Assembly: GCA_964621165.1 (NCBI GenBank)
Contig: CAZULC010000004.1
Span: 1 to 64,000 of the forward strand
DNA length: 64,000 nt
Direction: 5' to 3'
Source: UMGS1696 sp964621165
Lineage (GTDB): Bacteria > Bacillota > Clostridia > Oscillospirales > CAG-272
Shown here one piece after another: positions 55,120-63,219 of the stretch (within the stretch, counting starts at the first letter, position 1; the number at the start of each line of letters is the position of its first letter). A model generated the notes under the pieces. It saw only the letters and a list, made by a program, of their open reading frames with translations. It made no database searches and was not told where the DNA came from. The translations under genes were made by a program, and so were the position numbers.

Positions 55120-56961
55120 ATGAACTCTAAAAAATGGCTTATAGCCTTCTTTTCGACCTTCGCAGGGGTGTTTATTCTGCTGGGGGCGTTCAACTACGTC
55201 ACTGACCCGTTCGGCGTGTTCGGGGATCGAGTAATGCACTGGATCGCCTACGACATTACGAACAATCCCCGTACGGCAAAAATATCCTACCTCGACGAAC
55301 ACCACGACGAATACGATTCCTATATAATCGGCTGCTCGTCAACCTCGTCCTTTGCGACTGAGGATTTTGAAAAATACTTGGGCGGCAAGTTCTACAACAT
55401 GACAATGTACGGCGCGGATATGCTTGACGTTGAGCAGATGACGCAGTACATGATCGACAACTATACCGTGAAGAACCTTGTCGTCAACGTGTACATAGAC
55501 AACGCCGTGGTTTACAACGAGGAATCGAACAAATACACCCACTGTATGCCGGCAAAATTGGACGGTTCCAGCCAGTTTGGCTACTACACCAGATTTTTAT
55601 TCGCCACACCGTCCTATGGAATTGCAAAAATCAAGTCGAAGCTGAGCGACACATGGCTCTCGCAGTACTACGACATTTTTGACGAACAGACAGGTTCATA
55701 CGACAAACGCAGACGTGACATAGAGCCAATTTCCGACCTTGACGGCTACTACAAGGCTTATCCGGAATTCATCAACTATCCCAACGGAACCTACCTTATG
55801 CCCGCTGTGGACGACTGTATTACCAGCATGGAGAGGATCCGTGACATGTGCGAAGAGAGCGGCGTCAACCTAATTGTAGTCGCAGGTCCGGTGTATTACG
55901 AATACATGAACAACTTCTACCCTGACGCGGTGTGCCGTTTCTACAGCCGTCTTGCCGAGGTGGTGGACTTCTGGGATTTCTCGTACTCATCCGTCAGCTT
56001 CGAACCCCGTTATTTCTACGACAGGACCCATTTCCGCAATAACGTAGGCCACATGGCGACGGCGAAAATGTTCGGTGACGAGTCCGTTTATATTCCTGAT
56101 GACTTCGGCTATTACGTTACAGCGGAGAACGCCGAGGATTATTTTGAGAATATTTATCTGACAGCGGAAGCTGAGCCTGAGGAAGAATACACCGCATCCG
56201 TTCCAGTTCTAATGTACCACCACATAGCGGAGAACGCCGACAACGACATGATTGTGACTCCCGAGACGTTCTACAATCAGATGAAAGCCCTGTCCGACGC
56301 GGGATGCACTGCCGTTACCGTTGACGACATGCTGGATTACGTTTACAATGGTAAAGAACTTCCCGAAAAGCCGGTGCTGATAACCTTCGACGACGGCTAC
56401 TCCAGCAATTACGACATTGCATACCCCATTTTAAAGGAGCTTGGACTTCACGCCGTGATTTTCGCCATAGGTTCAAGTGTCGGCGAGGACACCTACCACG
56501 AAAGTGACAACCCCATATATCCCCACTTTTCCGAGGAACAGGCCCGGGAGATGGAGGAGTCCGGCGTCATCGAGATTGAAAGCCACACCTACGACATGCA
56601 CCGGTCTGAATCCTACGAAAAGGCTGAAGACGGCGCGAGATTCGACGTAAACCCAATAGCCGGCGAGAGCGAGGAGGAGTATCTCGAATTTGTGCGTGCG
56701 GACCTCGAAAAGAGCAGGGAATACCTCGGCGAAATATCCGGCGGGGACATTGTGGCACTGTCTTATCCAAGTGGGGTCGTTAACGACAATGCCGCGAGAG
56801 TGGCTGAAGAGGTGGGATTTAAACTCACTTTCTCAACACAGTGGGGAGTCCACACCATAATCAAGGGACTGCCCCAGTCACTGTACTGCATAAAACGCCT
56901 GCACGTGTCGAATGAACGCACTCCTGAGGAGCTTCTTGACATGATTGGATACGGAAATTAG
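55120..56961 (+). CDS. DltD-like domain fused to polysaccharide deacetylase
   Basis: A 613-residue exported protein. One N-terminal helix (about 7-28), then an SGNH/DltD-like domain (about 30-345): IIGCSSTSSF holds a candidate catalytic Ser, FYNMTMYGA follows, and the Asp-x-x-His pair is in DRTHFRNN. After an acidic linker (about 350-362) comes a NodB polysaccharide deacetylase (about 363-600): VPVLMYHH, TFDDGYSSN (metal and catalytic Asp, about 425) and ESHTYDMH. It could both transfer and remove acyl groups on wall polymers outside the cell. Last gene of the operon. Confidence 0.82.
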   Translation: MNSKKWLIAFFSTFAGVFILLGAFNYVTDPFGVFGDRVMHWIAYDITNNPRTAKISYLDEHHDEYDSYIIGCSSTSSFATEDFEKYLGGKFYNMTMYGADMLDVEQMTQYMIDNYTVKNLVVNVYIDNAVVYNEESNKYTHCMPAKLDGSSQFGYYTRFLFATPSYGIAKIKSKLSDTWLSQYYDIFDEQTGSYDKRRRDIEPISDLDGYYKAYPEFINYPNGTYLMPAVDDCITSMERIRDMCEESGVNLIVVAGPVYYEYMNNFYPDAVCRFYSRLAEVVDFWDFSYSSVSFEPRYFYDRTHFRNNVGHMATAKMFGDESVYIPDDFGYYVTAENAEDYFENIYLTAEAEPEEEYTASVPVLMYHHIAENADNDMIVTPETFYNQMKALSDAGCTAVTVDDMLDYVYNGKELPEKPVLITFDDGYSSNYDIAYPILKELGLHAVIFAIGSSVGEDTYHESDNPIYPHFSEEQAREMEESGVIEIESHTYDMHRSESYEKAEDGARFDVNPIAGESEEEYLEFVRADLEKSREYLGEISGGDIVALSYPSGVVNDNAARVAEEVGFKLTFSTQWGVHTIIKGLPQSLYCIKRLHVSNERTPEELLDMIGYGN

Positions 56962-57036
56962 ACAGAATTGTACAATTATAACAATATTTTCTTGGAATCC
57001 GTGTAAAATTTCAGTAAATCCGATATGAAAATACTG

Positions 57037-57065
57037 TTGCAAAATCGTAAAAAATGTAGTATTAT
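57037..57065 (+). promoter_or_regulatory. Promoter of the lysine riboswitch transcript
   Basis: TTGCAA (57037-57042), 17-bp spacer, TATTAT (57060-57065). Confidence 0.7.
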
Positions 57066-57077
57066 ATAGTAAAATAT

Positions 57078-57375
57078 GAAGCAGAGGCGCGGATGCAAAT
57101 AGCCTGAGCTGTAAGTCTGTGGGAAAGACGTTGGCTCCGGTGAGGTGTATCTGCCGAAGACGGAATCCCAATCCGATCTGGGCCGTACCAAAATATGGTG
57201 CGGACTGTCACGATGGCTTTGTGTGGAGTCAGTTAATTTACAGGCATATCGATATTTTGTAGGTTGACGGGACTTCGTATGAAGTTGGAAATTCGTCAGA
57301 ATTTCAGTGGAGAGCTGCGTTCTTCGGTCAAGCCATATTTGACAGACGTGCTCATCCCGTGCGTCTGTTTTTTTA
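57078..57375 (+). promoter_or_regulatory. Lysine riboswitch (L box) with terminator
   Basis: The conserved pieces occur in order: GCAGAGGCGCGG, AGCCTGAG, GGTGAGGTG, TGCCGAAG, CTGGGCCGTACC and GGTGCGGACTGTCAC (about 57080-57215), as in L-box aptamers. The expression platform ends in CAGACG/CGTCTG (57343-57348 with 57362-57367) followed by TTTTTTT. With lysine bound, transcription should stop before the transporter gene. Confidence 0.9.
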
Positions 57376-57404
57376 TTTAATAAACATAAGAAAGGCTTAC
57401 CGTT

Positions 57405-59036
57405 ATGCTAAAAAATCCGCAGAAAAGAAAGCCGCTGTTGTTTTTGACGGCAATTGTAATCCTGATTTTGTCCCTTTGTGTGCCTGTTTTGGCTGAAAGC
57501 AGAGACGTTGATGAAGCGGTCTCGTCCGTGTTCGGCTTTGGCACAATCCTGTCCCTTCTCCCTCCGGTTATCGCAATAATCCTCGCACTCATCACAAAGG
57601 AGGTATACTCCTCGCTGTTCATCGGTATTTTGGCTGGAGCCGTTATGTACGCAAATTTCTCCCCTGCCGGAACCGTTGACGCCATAATCAACGACGGCAT
57701 AATAGCCTCGGTTAAGTCCAGCGCGGGAATTTTCATTTTTCTCGTGATTCTCGGAACAATCGTCGCCTTAATCAACAAAACCGGAGCTTCCACTGCTTTC
57801 GGCAAATGGGCGCAGACCCACATCAAGACAAGAGTCGGTGCGGCACTGGCTACATTTGCTTTCGGAGTACTAATCTTCATCGACGACTACTTCAACTGCC
57901 TGACCGTTGGCTCAGTTATGCTTCCCGTCACCGACTCACACAAAATTTCACGGGCAAAGCTGGCCTACCTCATTGACGCTACGGCTGCTCCCGTGTGCAT
58001 GATTGCCCCGATTTCCTCATGGGCTGCCGCGGTTTCCGACTACGCTCAGGGAACGGGCTACTCAGGCTTTGAGCTGTTCATCCGCGCGATTCCATATAAC
58101 TTCTACTCACTCCTGACCCTTGTGTTCATCATAGCCCTGACCCTGATGAAGTTCGACTACGGCTCCATGGCGCTCCACGAGAAAAACGCGCTGGAAAAAG
58201 GCGACCTCTTCACCTCCGGCACGGAACACGCGGACGAAAGCAGCCTTGCGGAAAACCCCAAGGGCAGGGTCATCGACATAGTTCTGCCCATAATCGTACT
58301 TATCGCGGTATGCATACTCGGACTTGTCTACGTGGGCGGAATATTTGACGGACTTTCCTTCGTCGACGCGTTCGCCCAAACTGACGCGACTGTAGGTCTC
58401 CCGTGGGGCGGCATTGTTACCCTTGTGATTACAATAATCTACATGCTCGCACGCCGGATCATCACCTTCAAGGAAGCAATGGAGTGCATCCCGCAGGGCT
58501 TCAAGGCAATGGTTCCCGCAATCCTCATCCTGACCATGGCCGGTACGCTGAAAAACATGACCACCTGCCTCGGTTCATCCGAATTCGTGAAGGGATTTAT
58601 GGAAAGCTCCGCTGAAGGACTCGCTAACTTCCTGCCCGCCGTGATTTTCATAGTGGCCTGCTTGATTGCTTTTTCAACCGGAACATCATGGGGAACCTTC
58701 GGAATCCTGATTCCAATCGTCACTAACATTTTTCCGGCTGACTCCGAGCTGATGTACATCGGTATGTCCGCCTGCCTTGCCGGTGCCGTTTGCGGGGATC
58801 ACTGCTCACCCATTTCCGACACCACAATCATGTCCTCAGCCGGTGCGAGATGCGACCACATAAACCACGTCTCCACCCAGATTCCCTACGCCGTGACAGT
58901 TGCCGCAGTGTCCTTCGTAAGCTTCATTATAGCCTCATTTGTACAGAAGTGGTACATTGCGCTCCCCATCGCGGCTGTACTGATGATAGGCACTCTGTTT
59001 GCAATCAAGGCGATCGTAAACAAAAAGAAAGCGTAA
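57405..59036 (+). CDS. NhaC-family transporter, probable lysine permease
   Basis: A 543-residue membrane protein with a signal-like first helix and about 12-13 further helices; AVLIFIDDYFNCLTVGSVM-type and FSTGTSWGTFGILIPI segments are typical of the NhaC antiporter family. Members placed behind L-box riboswitches (LysW type) are predicted lysine importers, and the leader here is such a riboswitch, so lysine uptake is more likely than Na+/H+ exchange. Single gene, with AAGAAAGGC before the ATG. Confidence 0.88.
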   Translation: MLKNPQKRKPLLFLTAIVILILSLCVPVLAESRDVDEAVSSVFGFGTILSLLPPVIAIILALITKEVYSSLFIGILAGAVMYANFSPAGTVDAIINDGIIASVKSSAGIFIFLVILGTIVALINKTGASTAFGKWAQTHIKTRVGAALATFAFGVLIFIDDYFNCLTVGSVMLPVTDSHKISRAKLAYLIDATAAPVCMIAPISSWAAAVSDYAQGTGYSGFELFIRAIPYNFYSLLTLVFIIALTLMKFDYGSMALHEKNALEKGDLFTSGTEHADESSLAENPKGRVIDIVLPIIVLIAVCILGLVYVGGIFDGLSFVDAFAQTDATVGLPWGGIVTLVITIIYMLARRIITFKEAMECIPQGFKAMVPAILILTMAGTLKNMTTCLGSSEFVKGFMESSAEGLANFLPAVIFIVACLIAFSTGTSWGTFGILIPIVTNIFPADSELMYIGMSACLAGAVCGDHCSPISDTTIMSSAGARCDHINHVSTQIPYAVTVAAVSFVSFIIASFVQKWYIALPIAAVLMIGTLFAIKAIVNKKKA

Positions 59037-59151
59037 AGCAAACGCCAATGACGCGGGTTTACGTCAAGGTACAGCCGGAGAAATTCAAACTTCAAGCGAA
59101 ATCCTGAAATGCCGGACGCATGCCACGTTCATGCCTTTTCTCAAAAAAGAT

Positions 59152-59184
59152 AAGCTGCCCCGAAAATCAAGGACAGCTTTTTCT
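59152..59184. terminator. Bidirectional terminator
   Basis: AAGCTGCCCC-type arm (59152-59161) pairs with GGACAGCTT (59171-59179); T runs on the plus strand after it and on the minus strand beyond the other arm. It serves the converging transporter and esterase genes. Confidence 0.65.
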
Positions 59185-59187
59185 TAT

Positions 59188-59952
59188 TTAATGCTTATTT
59201 AAAATAAACTGCTCAATAAATTTGCTGTATAAAGGCTTGTTGTCCACATCAACGGCGTCGCAGTATTCGCAGTGACTGTAGCCCATCACCAGCTTGAACC
59301 TCACCTTTTCCGTTGGATAACCGAAATACAGCATGGTTTTGTACAGCATCCGGTTCTGCTCAAAGCGGCACATCATGTCGTTGTCGGAGACTAACAGCTG
59401 ATACCGCGGGAGAGTGTCCGGAGACTTTGCTTCATTAATATAATATACGGGCGCGGCTTCGTCGACTCTTATAAGCCGTGTGTCCAGTCCTCGTTCCCTC
59501 AGAATGTTAAAGTGAACCGTGGGCTGGCCAGCGTCAAAGAAGTAACCCGAGATCTGCTCTTTGTCGTCGGCATTGATTCCGTATTCGCCGAGGTAATGTT
59601 TGTCAAAGGCAAGCATCATCGAAAGGTAAGCCCCCGCACTGGAGCCTCCTATGTAAAGCTCGCTGTATTTCAGGTTCTCACGGCACCAGTTCACGCATAG
59701 AGCGGCGTCGAGAATGAAGTCGGGGAAGCTCACTTTTGGGTAGAGCCTGTAGTCGGCAGAAGCTGTGCTGAATCCACGCTTGCGCAGGTAGGTGAAATTT
59801 TTCTCGGAGCCGCTTCTTCTGTCACCGCCTTCGAGTCCACCGCCGTGGAAGAAGATGAACAGCGGCTTGGTTTCAGGTGATTCGGCTTCGTAGTAGTCAA
59901 GAAGATGTTCTTCAAGCGGACCGTATTCCAGTGTTTCCATTGCTCTTGGCAT
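59188..59952 (-). CDS. Alpha/beta hydrolase (esterase/acetylesterase-like)
   Basis: A 254-residue alpha/beta hydrolase. Oxyanion motif FFHGGGLEGG (about 34-43), nucleophile elbow GGSSAGA (about 102-108), and a final His in GYSHCEYCD. The HGGG motif puts it in the hormone-sensitive lipase/BD-FAE-like group, esterases acting on short acyl esters such as acetylated sugars. No signal peptide. Upstream, 31 bp away in the same direction, lies a broken Nudix gene. Confidence 0.85.
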   Translation of the reverse strand: MPRAMETLEYGPLEEHLLDYYEAESPETKPLFIFFHGGGLEGGDRRSGSEKNFTYLRKRGFSTASADYRLYPKVSFPDFILDAALCVNWCRENLKYSELYIGGSSAGAYLSMMLAFDKHYLGEYGINADDKEQISGYFFDAGQPTVHFNILRERGLDTRLIRVDEAAPVYYINEAKSPDTLPRYQLLVSDNDMMCRFEQNRMLYKTMLYFGYPTEKVRFKLVMGYSHCEYCDAVDVDNKPLYSKFIEQFILNKH

Positions 59953-59983
59953 TGTTGTTCCTCCAATCAGGTGAATTAATTAG

Positions 59984-60466
59984 TCATGTGAGCGGGATGA
60001 AGTCTACTCCGGCCGATGTGGCTGTACCACTGTATAGTAGACTGTCATGCCGTCCGGTTTTGATGTAATGTTCAAAGACATATTCAGCGGTGAATGGCAT
60101 CTCAAGCCCGTCCAGCTCGTCAGGTGAGAACCATTTTAATATACCCTCGTTTGAGGTCAGTTTTTCCGGCTCATCCTTCAGTCCGGCGAAGAAATAATAA
60201 CTCTGCCGCAGCTCGTCTTTTGTAAACCGCAGGGTGACGTGTCGCATAACAAGATTTTCCAGCGAATCCGCAGTGAGTCCGGTTTCTTCTTCAAGCTCAC
60301 GAAGAACGCAGGATAAAGGGTAATTCAGCTAGCTATCTTAAAAGTGACCGCCGGCTGACGCGCACCAGACATTGTTCACCACCCGACCTCCCTGCTGGTA
60401 GAGAAGCAGAAAGCAGCCGTCCTTTTCGATGTACAGCGCAGTCATATTCCTGAGCGTGATTGACAT
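59984..60466 (-). pseudogene. Nudix hydrolase with two stops in the Nudix box
   Basis: One frame of 161 codons from ATG 60466 (RBS AGAGGAAATC) to TGA 59984, with TAA at 60338-60340 and TAG at 60329-60331 and no frameshift. The sequence reads GGHF-stop-DS-stop-LNYPLSCVLRELEEETGLT; in this family both stop positions are usually Glu, the second being the conserved Glu of the box. GAA to TAA and GAG to TAG each need one change. Otherwise the protein looks intact, so the damage is recent (or a sequencing fault). Confidence 0.78.
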
Positions 60467-60565
60467 GATTTCCTCTGTTTTTATTTTATTTTAACACTAA
60501 TATGTGAATATTTCAATCCATAAATCAAAGAAACTGAATTGTAACTTTAAATTTTATAATTTATG

Positions 60566-60594
60566 TTGACATTCAGGTAAAAAAACTGTATAAT
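60566..60594 (+). promoter_or_regulatory. Promoter of the CBM9-discoidin gene
   Basis: Perfect TTGACA (60566-60571), 17-bp spacer, TATAAT (60589-60594). Confidence 0.85.
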
Positions 60595-60601
60595 ATCACT
60601 G

Positions 60602-60806
60602 TATGATAATACTGATAAAATCTGATTAGGGAATGTAGAGCTAGCGTGAAATATATAGTATAACTAAATTTGTAGTGAACCGATTTCACGCAAAAGAATT
60701 CCTTGAATGAATGAGCTTGCTCATTCGAGGAACACCACTATTTTTCATCGGCTTTCAGCCGACCGGAATTCTTTCATTTCTATTTGTATGCCGCTATGCG
60801 GCAAAT
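60602..60806 (+). ncRNA. Highly structured 5' leader
   Basis: About 205 nt between start of transcription and RBS, filled with helices: GCGTGAAAT/ATTTCACGC (60644-60652 with 60683-60691); AAAGAATTCC/GGAATTCTTT (60693-60702 with 60765-60774) enclosing GAATGAG-CTTG-CTCATTC (60709-60726) and TCGGCT-TTC-AGCCGA (60748-60762); and GCCGC-TAT-GCGGC (60790-60802) directly before the RBS GAGG at 60807. No peptide ORF with an RBS seen. Unknown class. Confidence 0.6.
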
Positions 60807-60817
60807 GAGGTATTGAT

Positions 60818-62242
60818 ATGAAAAAATTACTGACCGCGCTTCTGTCAAGCGTTTTTATTATTACGTCCTTTGCCGCACTTTCGCAATCCGCGTCGGCCAT
60901 CGGTGAAGAGCTGACTATACGGGAAGGAACCCCAGTAATCGACGGAACAATTGATAAAGTATGGTACAAAGCCGACCGTTTTCTGCTGAAGCACTCTATC
61001 GACGGGTCGAAAAAGAACATCAAGTCGGCGGACAGCACAGCCTGCGTATCCGTTCTTTATGACAGCGAGGCAATTTACTTTCTGTTTGAACTGTCGGACG
61101 ACAACTTCACCTTCGGAGTCGGCGGAAAGTATAAAAACGACTGCGTGAATATATACATAGACGAGCTTGACAAATACGGCAAAACGTGGCAGGAGGGTCA
61201 GAGGCAGATTCAGCTTACCCCATCCGGAGATCAGCCCATTACCATAGTCCACGGAAAAGAGCCGAAGTACTCCCAGATTGGTTATAAAAAAGACGGAAAC
61301 ACGTACATAATCGAGTATAAATACGTTCCGTCCGATTTTGTCATCGCGAAGGACAAGACCCTGCTCATGGATTTTTCGTTCTGCGACATAGACGAAAACG
61401 GCGGACTTGAGTACCTCTATACCTGGTCCGACGAAATCGGAGAGATCGAGCTTGACAGCACAAACTGGTCCTACGCGGAATTCGGCTCAAACTCAGGTGG
61501 TTCGTCATACAGCAGTGCGGCTGAGGCTGCGAAAGCTCTGGGTGTCACTCCGATTACTGACATAGAGTTTGTCGACGGAGGATGGGGCAATCCGCAGGAA
61601 GGTCCGGATAATCTGTGGGACGGGGACGTGACTACAAAATACTGCTCAGGAGACGAACACCCGTGGTCAGTCATGCGTGCCGGTGAAAAATACTACGTCA
61701 CAGGCGTTCTCATGGCTACGGCCAACGACACAATGGAGTACCCGGGACGCAACCCGCGTGACTGGAAAATCGAAGGCTCCAACAACAACCGCACATGGGA
61801 CGTGATAGTCTCAGGCGACGAGGATTTCTTTGAAAACAAAAACTTCACATATTACTTCACTAAAGTAGAACCAAGCGAACCCTACCGCTATTTCAGGTTC
61901 AGCTGTCTCGTAGGTTCGTCGTGGACCTTCCAGCTGTCCGAGGTGACAATATGCGGCGTAACATCACTCGACCAGATTGCGGAAGCCGAGCCGGAGCAGA
62001 TTGACATGACTCCCATCCCCGGCGGCACAATTGTCGAGCAGTTTTCCGCTGACTACAGACGCGAACATGACGGCGTGCAAATCGAGGAAGTCAAGCCTGG
62101 TACAGCCGTTGAAGAAGACAAAAACGACCGCACGCTTGAGGTGTCAGTTATAATAATCGCTGCCCTTGGAATTTTCGTTGGACTGGTGATTTACTGTCAG
62201 TCATCGGTGGGAAAAAGCGGCGTAAAAAAGAATAAGGCATAA
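60818..62242 (+). CDS. CBM9-like and discoidin-domain membrane-anchored protein
   Basis: A 474-residue exported protein: signal peptide (1-27, cut near SASA), a CBM9/DOMON-like sugar-binding domain (about 30-225, starting REGTPVIDGTIDKVWYKADR), an F5/8 type C domain (about 245-390, NLWDGDVTTKYCSGDE and GRNPRDWKIEGSNN), an acidic linker and a C-terminal membrane helix (about 440-460) with a basic tail. It probably displays sugar-binding modules on the membrane, catching plant or host glycans. The GAGG before the ATG follows a hairpin of the structured leader. The same anchor plan occurs in the protein at 10573-11526. Confidence 0.85.
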   Translation: MKKLLTALLSSVFIITSFAALSQSASAIGEELTIREGTPVIDGTIDKVWYKADRFLLKHSIDGSKKNIKSADSTACVSVLYDSEAIYFLFELSDDNFTFGVGGKYKNDCVNIYIDELDKYGKTWQEGQRQIQLTPSGDQPITIVHGKEPKYSQIGYKKDGNTYIIEYKYVPSDFVIAKDKTLLMDFSFCDIDENGGLEYLYTWSDEIGEIELDSTNWSYAEFGSNSGGSSYSSAAEAAKALGVTPITDIEFVDGGWGNPQEGPDNLWDGDVTTKYCSGDEHPWSVMRAGEKYYVTGVLMATANDTMEYPGRNPRDWKIEGSNNNRTWDVIVSGDEDFFENKNFTYYFTKVEPSEPYRYFRFSCLVGSSWTFQLSEVTICGVTSLDQIAEAEPEQIDMTPIPGGTIVEQFSADYRREHDGVQIEEVKPGTAVEEDKNDRTLEVSVIIIAALGIFVGLVIYCQSSVGKSGVKKNKA

Positions 62243-62248
62243 GACAAA

Positions 62249-62286
62249 CGGCAGTATGGATGATTTTATCATACTGTCGCTTTTTG
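62249..62286. terminator. Bidirectional terminator
   Basis: GCAGTATG (62251-62258) pairs with CATACTGT (62270-62277), with outer CG pairs and TTTTT on the plus strand; on the minus strand a weaker T run. It lies between convergent genes. Confidence 0.7.
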
Positions 62287-62301
62287 TCGAGGGCGGAACC
62301 A

Positions 62302-63093
62302 TTATTCTTTTTCGCCTGCCAAACCTTCCTTCAGCTGACGCCGGTATTCTGCCGGTGAAATTCCGATCTGCTCTTTGAAGTTCCGGTTTAGGGTCCTGAG
62401 CGAGTTGAAGCCGCACTCGTTGGATATTTCAAGCACGGTCATGTTTCCGTTTTGCAAAAGGTAGCAGGCCTTGCTTATCCGGTACTCGTTGACATAGTCA
62501 TTGAAGGATATCCCCACCATCTGCTTGAAATAGCGTGACAGATAGGTGTATTCGTAGCCCGTGTGCCTCGAAAGGTCGGAGAGACTGCAGTTTTTGCCGT
62601 AGCTTTCCTCGATAAACTTGAAAATCCGGTACAGCAGCACATCAGAAGCGGATTCGTTGCTCTTGTATGAGGCGTTTTTGTCAAAGGATGCACAGAAAGA
62701 GTAGAGAAGTCCCTTGATTTCAAGCACATCCTCGCTTCCGTCAAGGGAGTCAAGCTTCTTCACGTAGAATTCTTCCGGCTCAAAGTAGTTGTCCTTAGGC
62801 ACGGTCGACGTGGTTTTCGACGAATATGCGCTTATCAGCTTCGGTGAGAACAGGCACAGGACATGACGCGAGCTGTCCGCGGTTTTCATGGAATGCACCT
62901 GATTTGAGAATATCATAAGTGCGCCGCCGGGTTTCAGACTGTACTCGCGTCCGTCGACTATTGCAGTCATGGAACCTTCGAGGAGACATAACAATTCATA
63001 ACAGTGGTGCATGTGCGCGGGATAGGAAAAATTCCGGTCTTTCTCAATCCGGAAGTAGTCCGCCGCGAGGGAGTGTTGAAGCTCGTAAAACAT
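62302..63093 (-). CDS. AraC-family regulator with cupin domain
   Basis: A 263-residue regulator: N-terminal cupin sugar-sensing domain (about 15-95, PAHMHHCYELLCLLEGSM and LKPGGALMIFSNQVHSM), a linker, and two helix-turn-helix motifs (about 160-260, LSRHTGYEYTYLSRYFKQ and ISNECGFNSLRTLNRNFKEQ). It is divergent from xylA (127 bp between starts), so it probably senses xylose or a xylo-oligosaccharide and controls xylA and perhaps itself (inference). Confidence 0.88.
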   Translation of the reverse strand: MFYELQHSLAADYFRIEKDRNFSYPAHMHHCYELLCLLEGSMTAIVDGREYSLKPGGALMIFSNQVHSMKTADSSRHVLCLFSPKLISAYSSKTTSTVPKDNYFEPEEFYVKKLDSLDGSEDVLEIKGLLYSFCASFDKNASYKSNESASDVLLYRIFKFIEESYGKNCSLSDLSRHTGYEYTYLSRYFKQMVGISFNDYVNEYRISKACYLLQNGNMTVLEISNECGFNSLRTLNRNFKEQIGISPAEYRRQLKEGLAGEKE

Positions 63094-63219
63094 AATTACC
63101 GTACCTCATCACAAATTTTGTCTATAAATTATATCATATATGTCGCGAAAAGTCCATAGCTTTATTGTAAAATATATACGAAAAATACATTTAACCAATA
63201 TTTTTAAGGAGATACAGAT

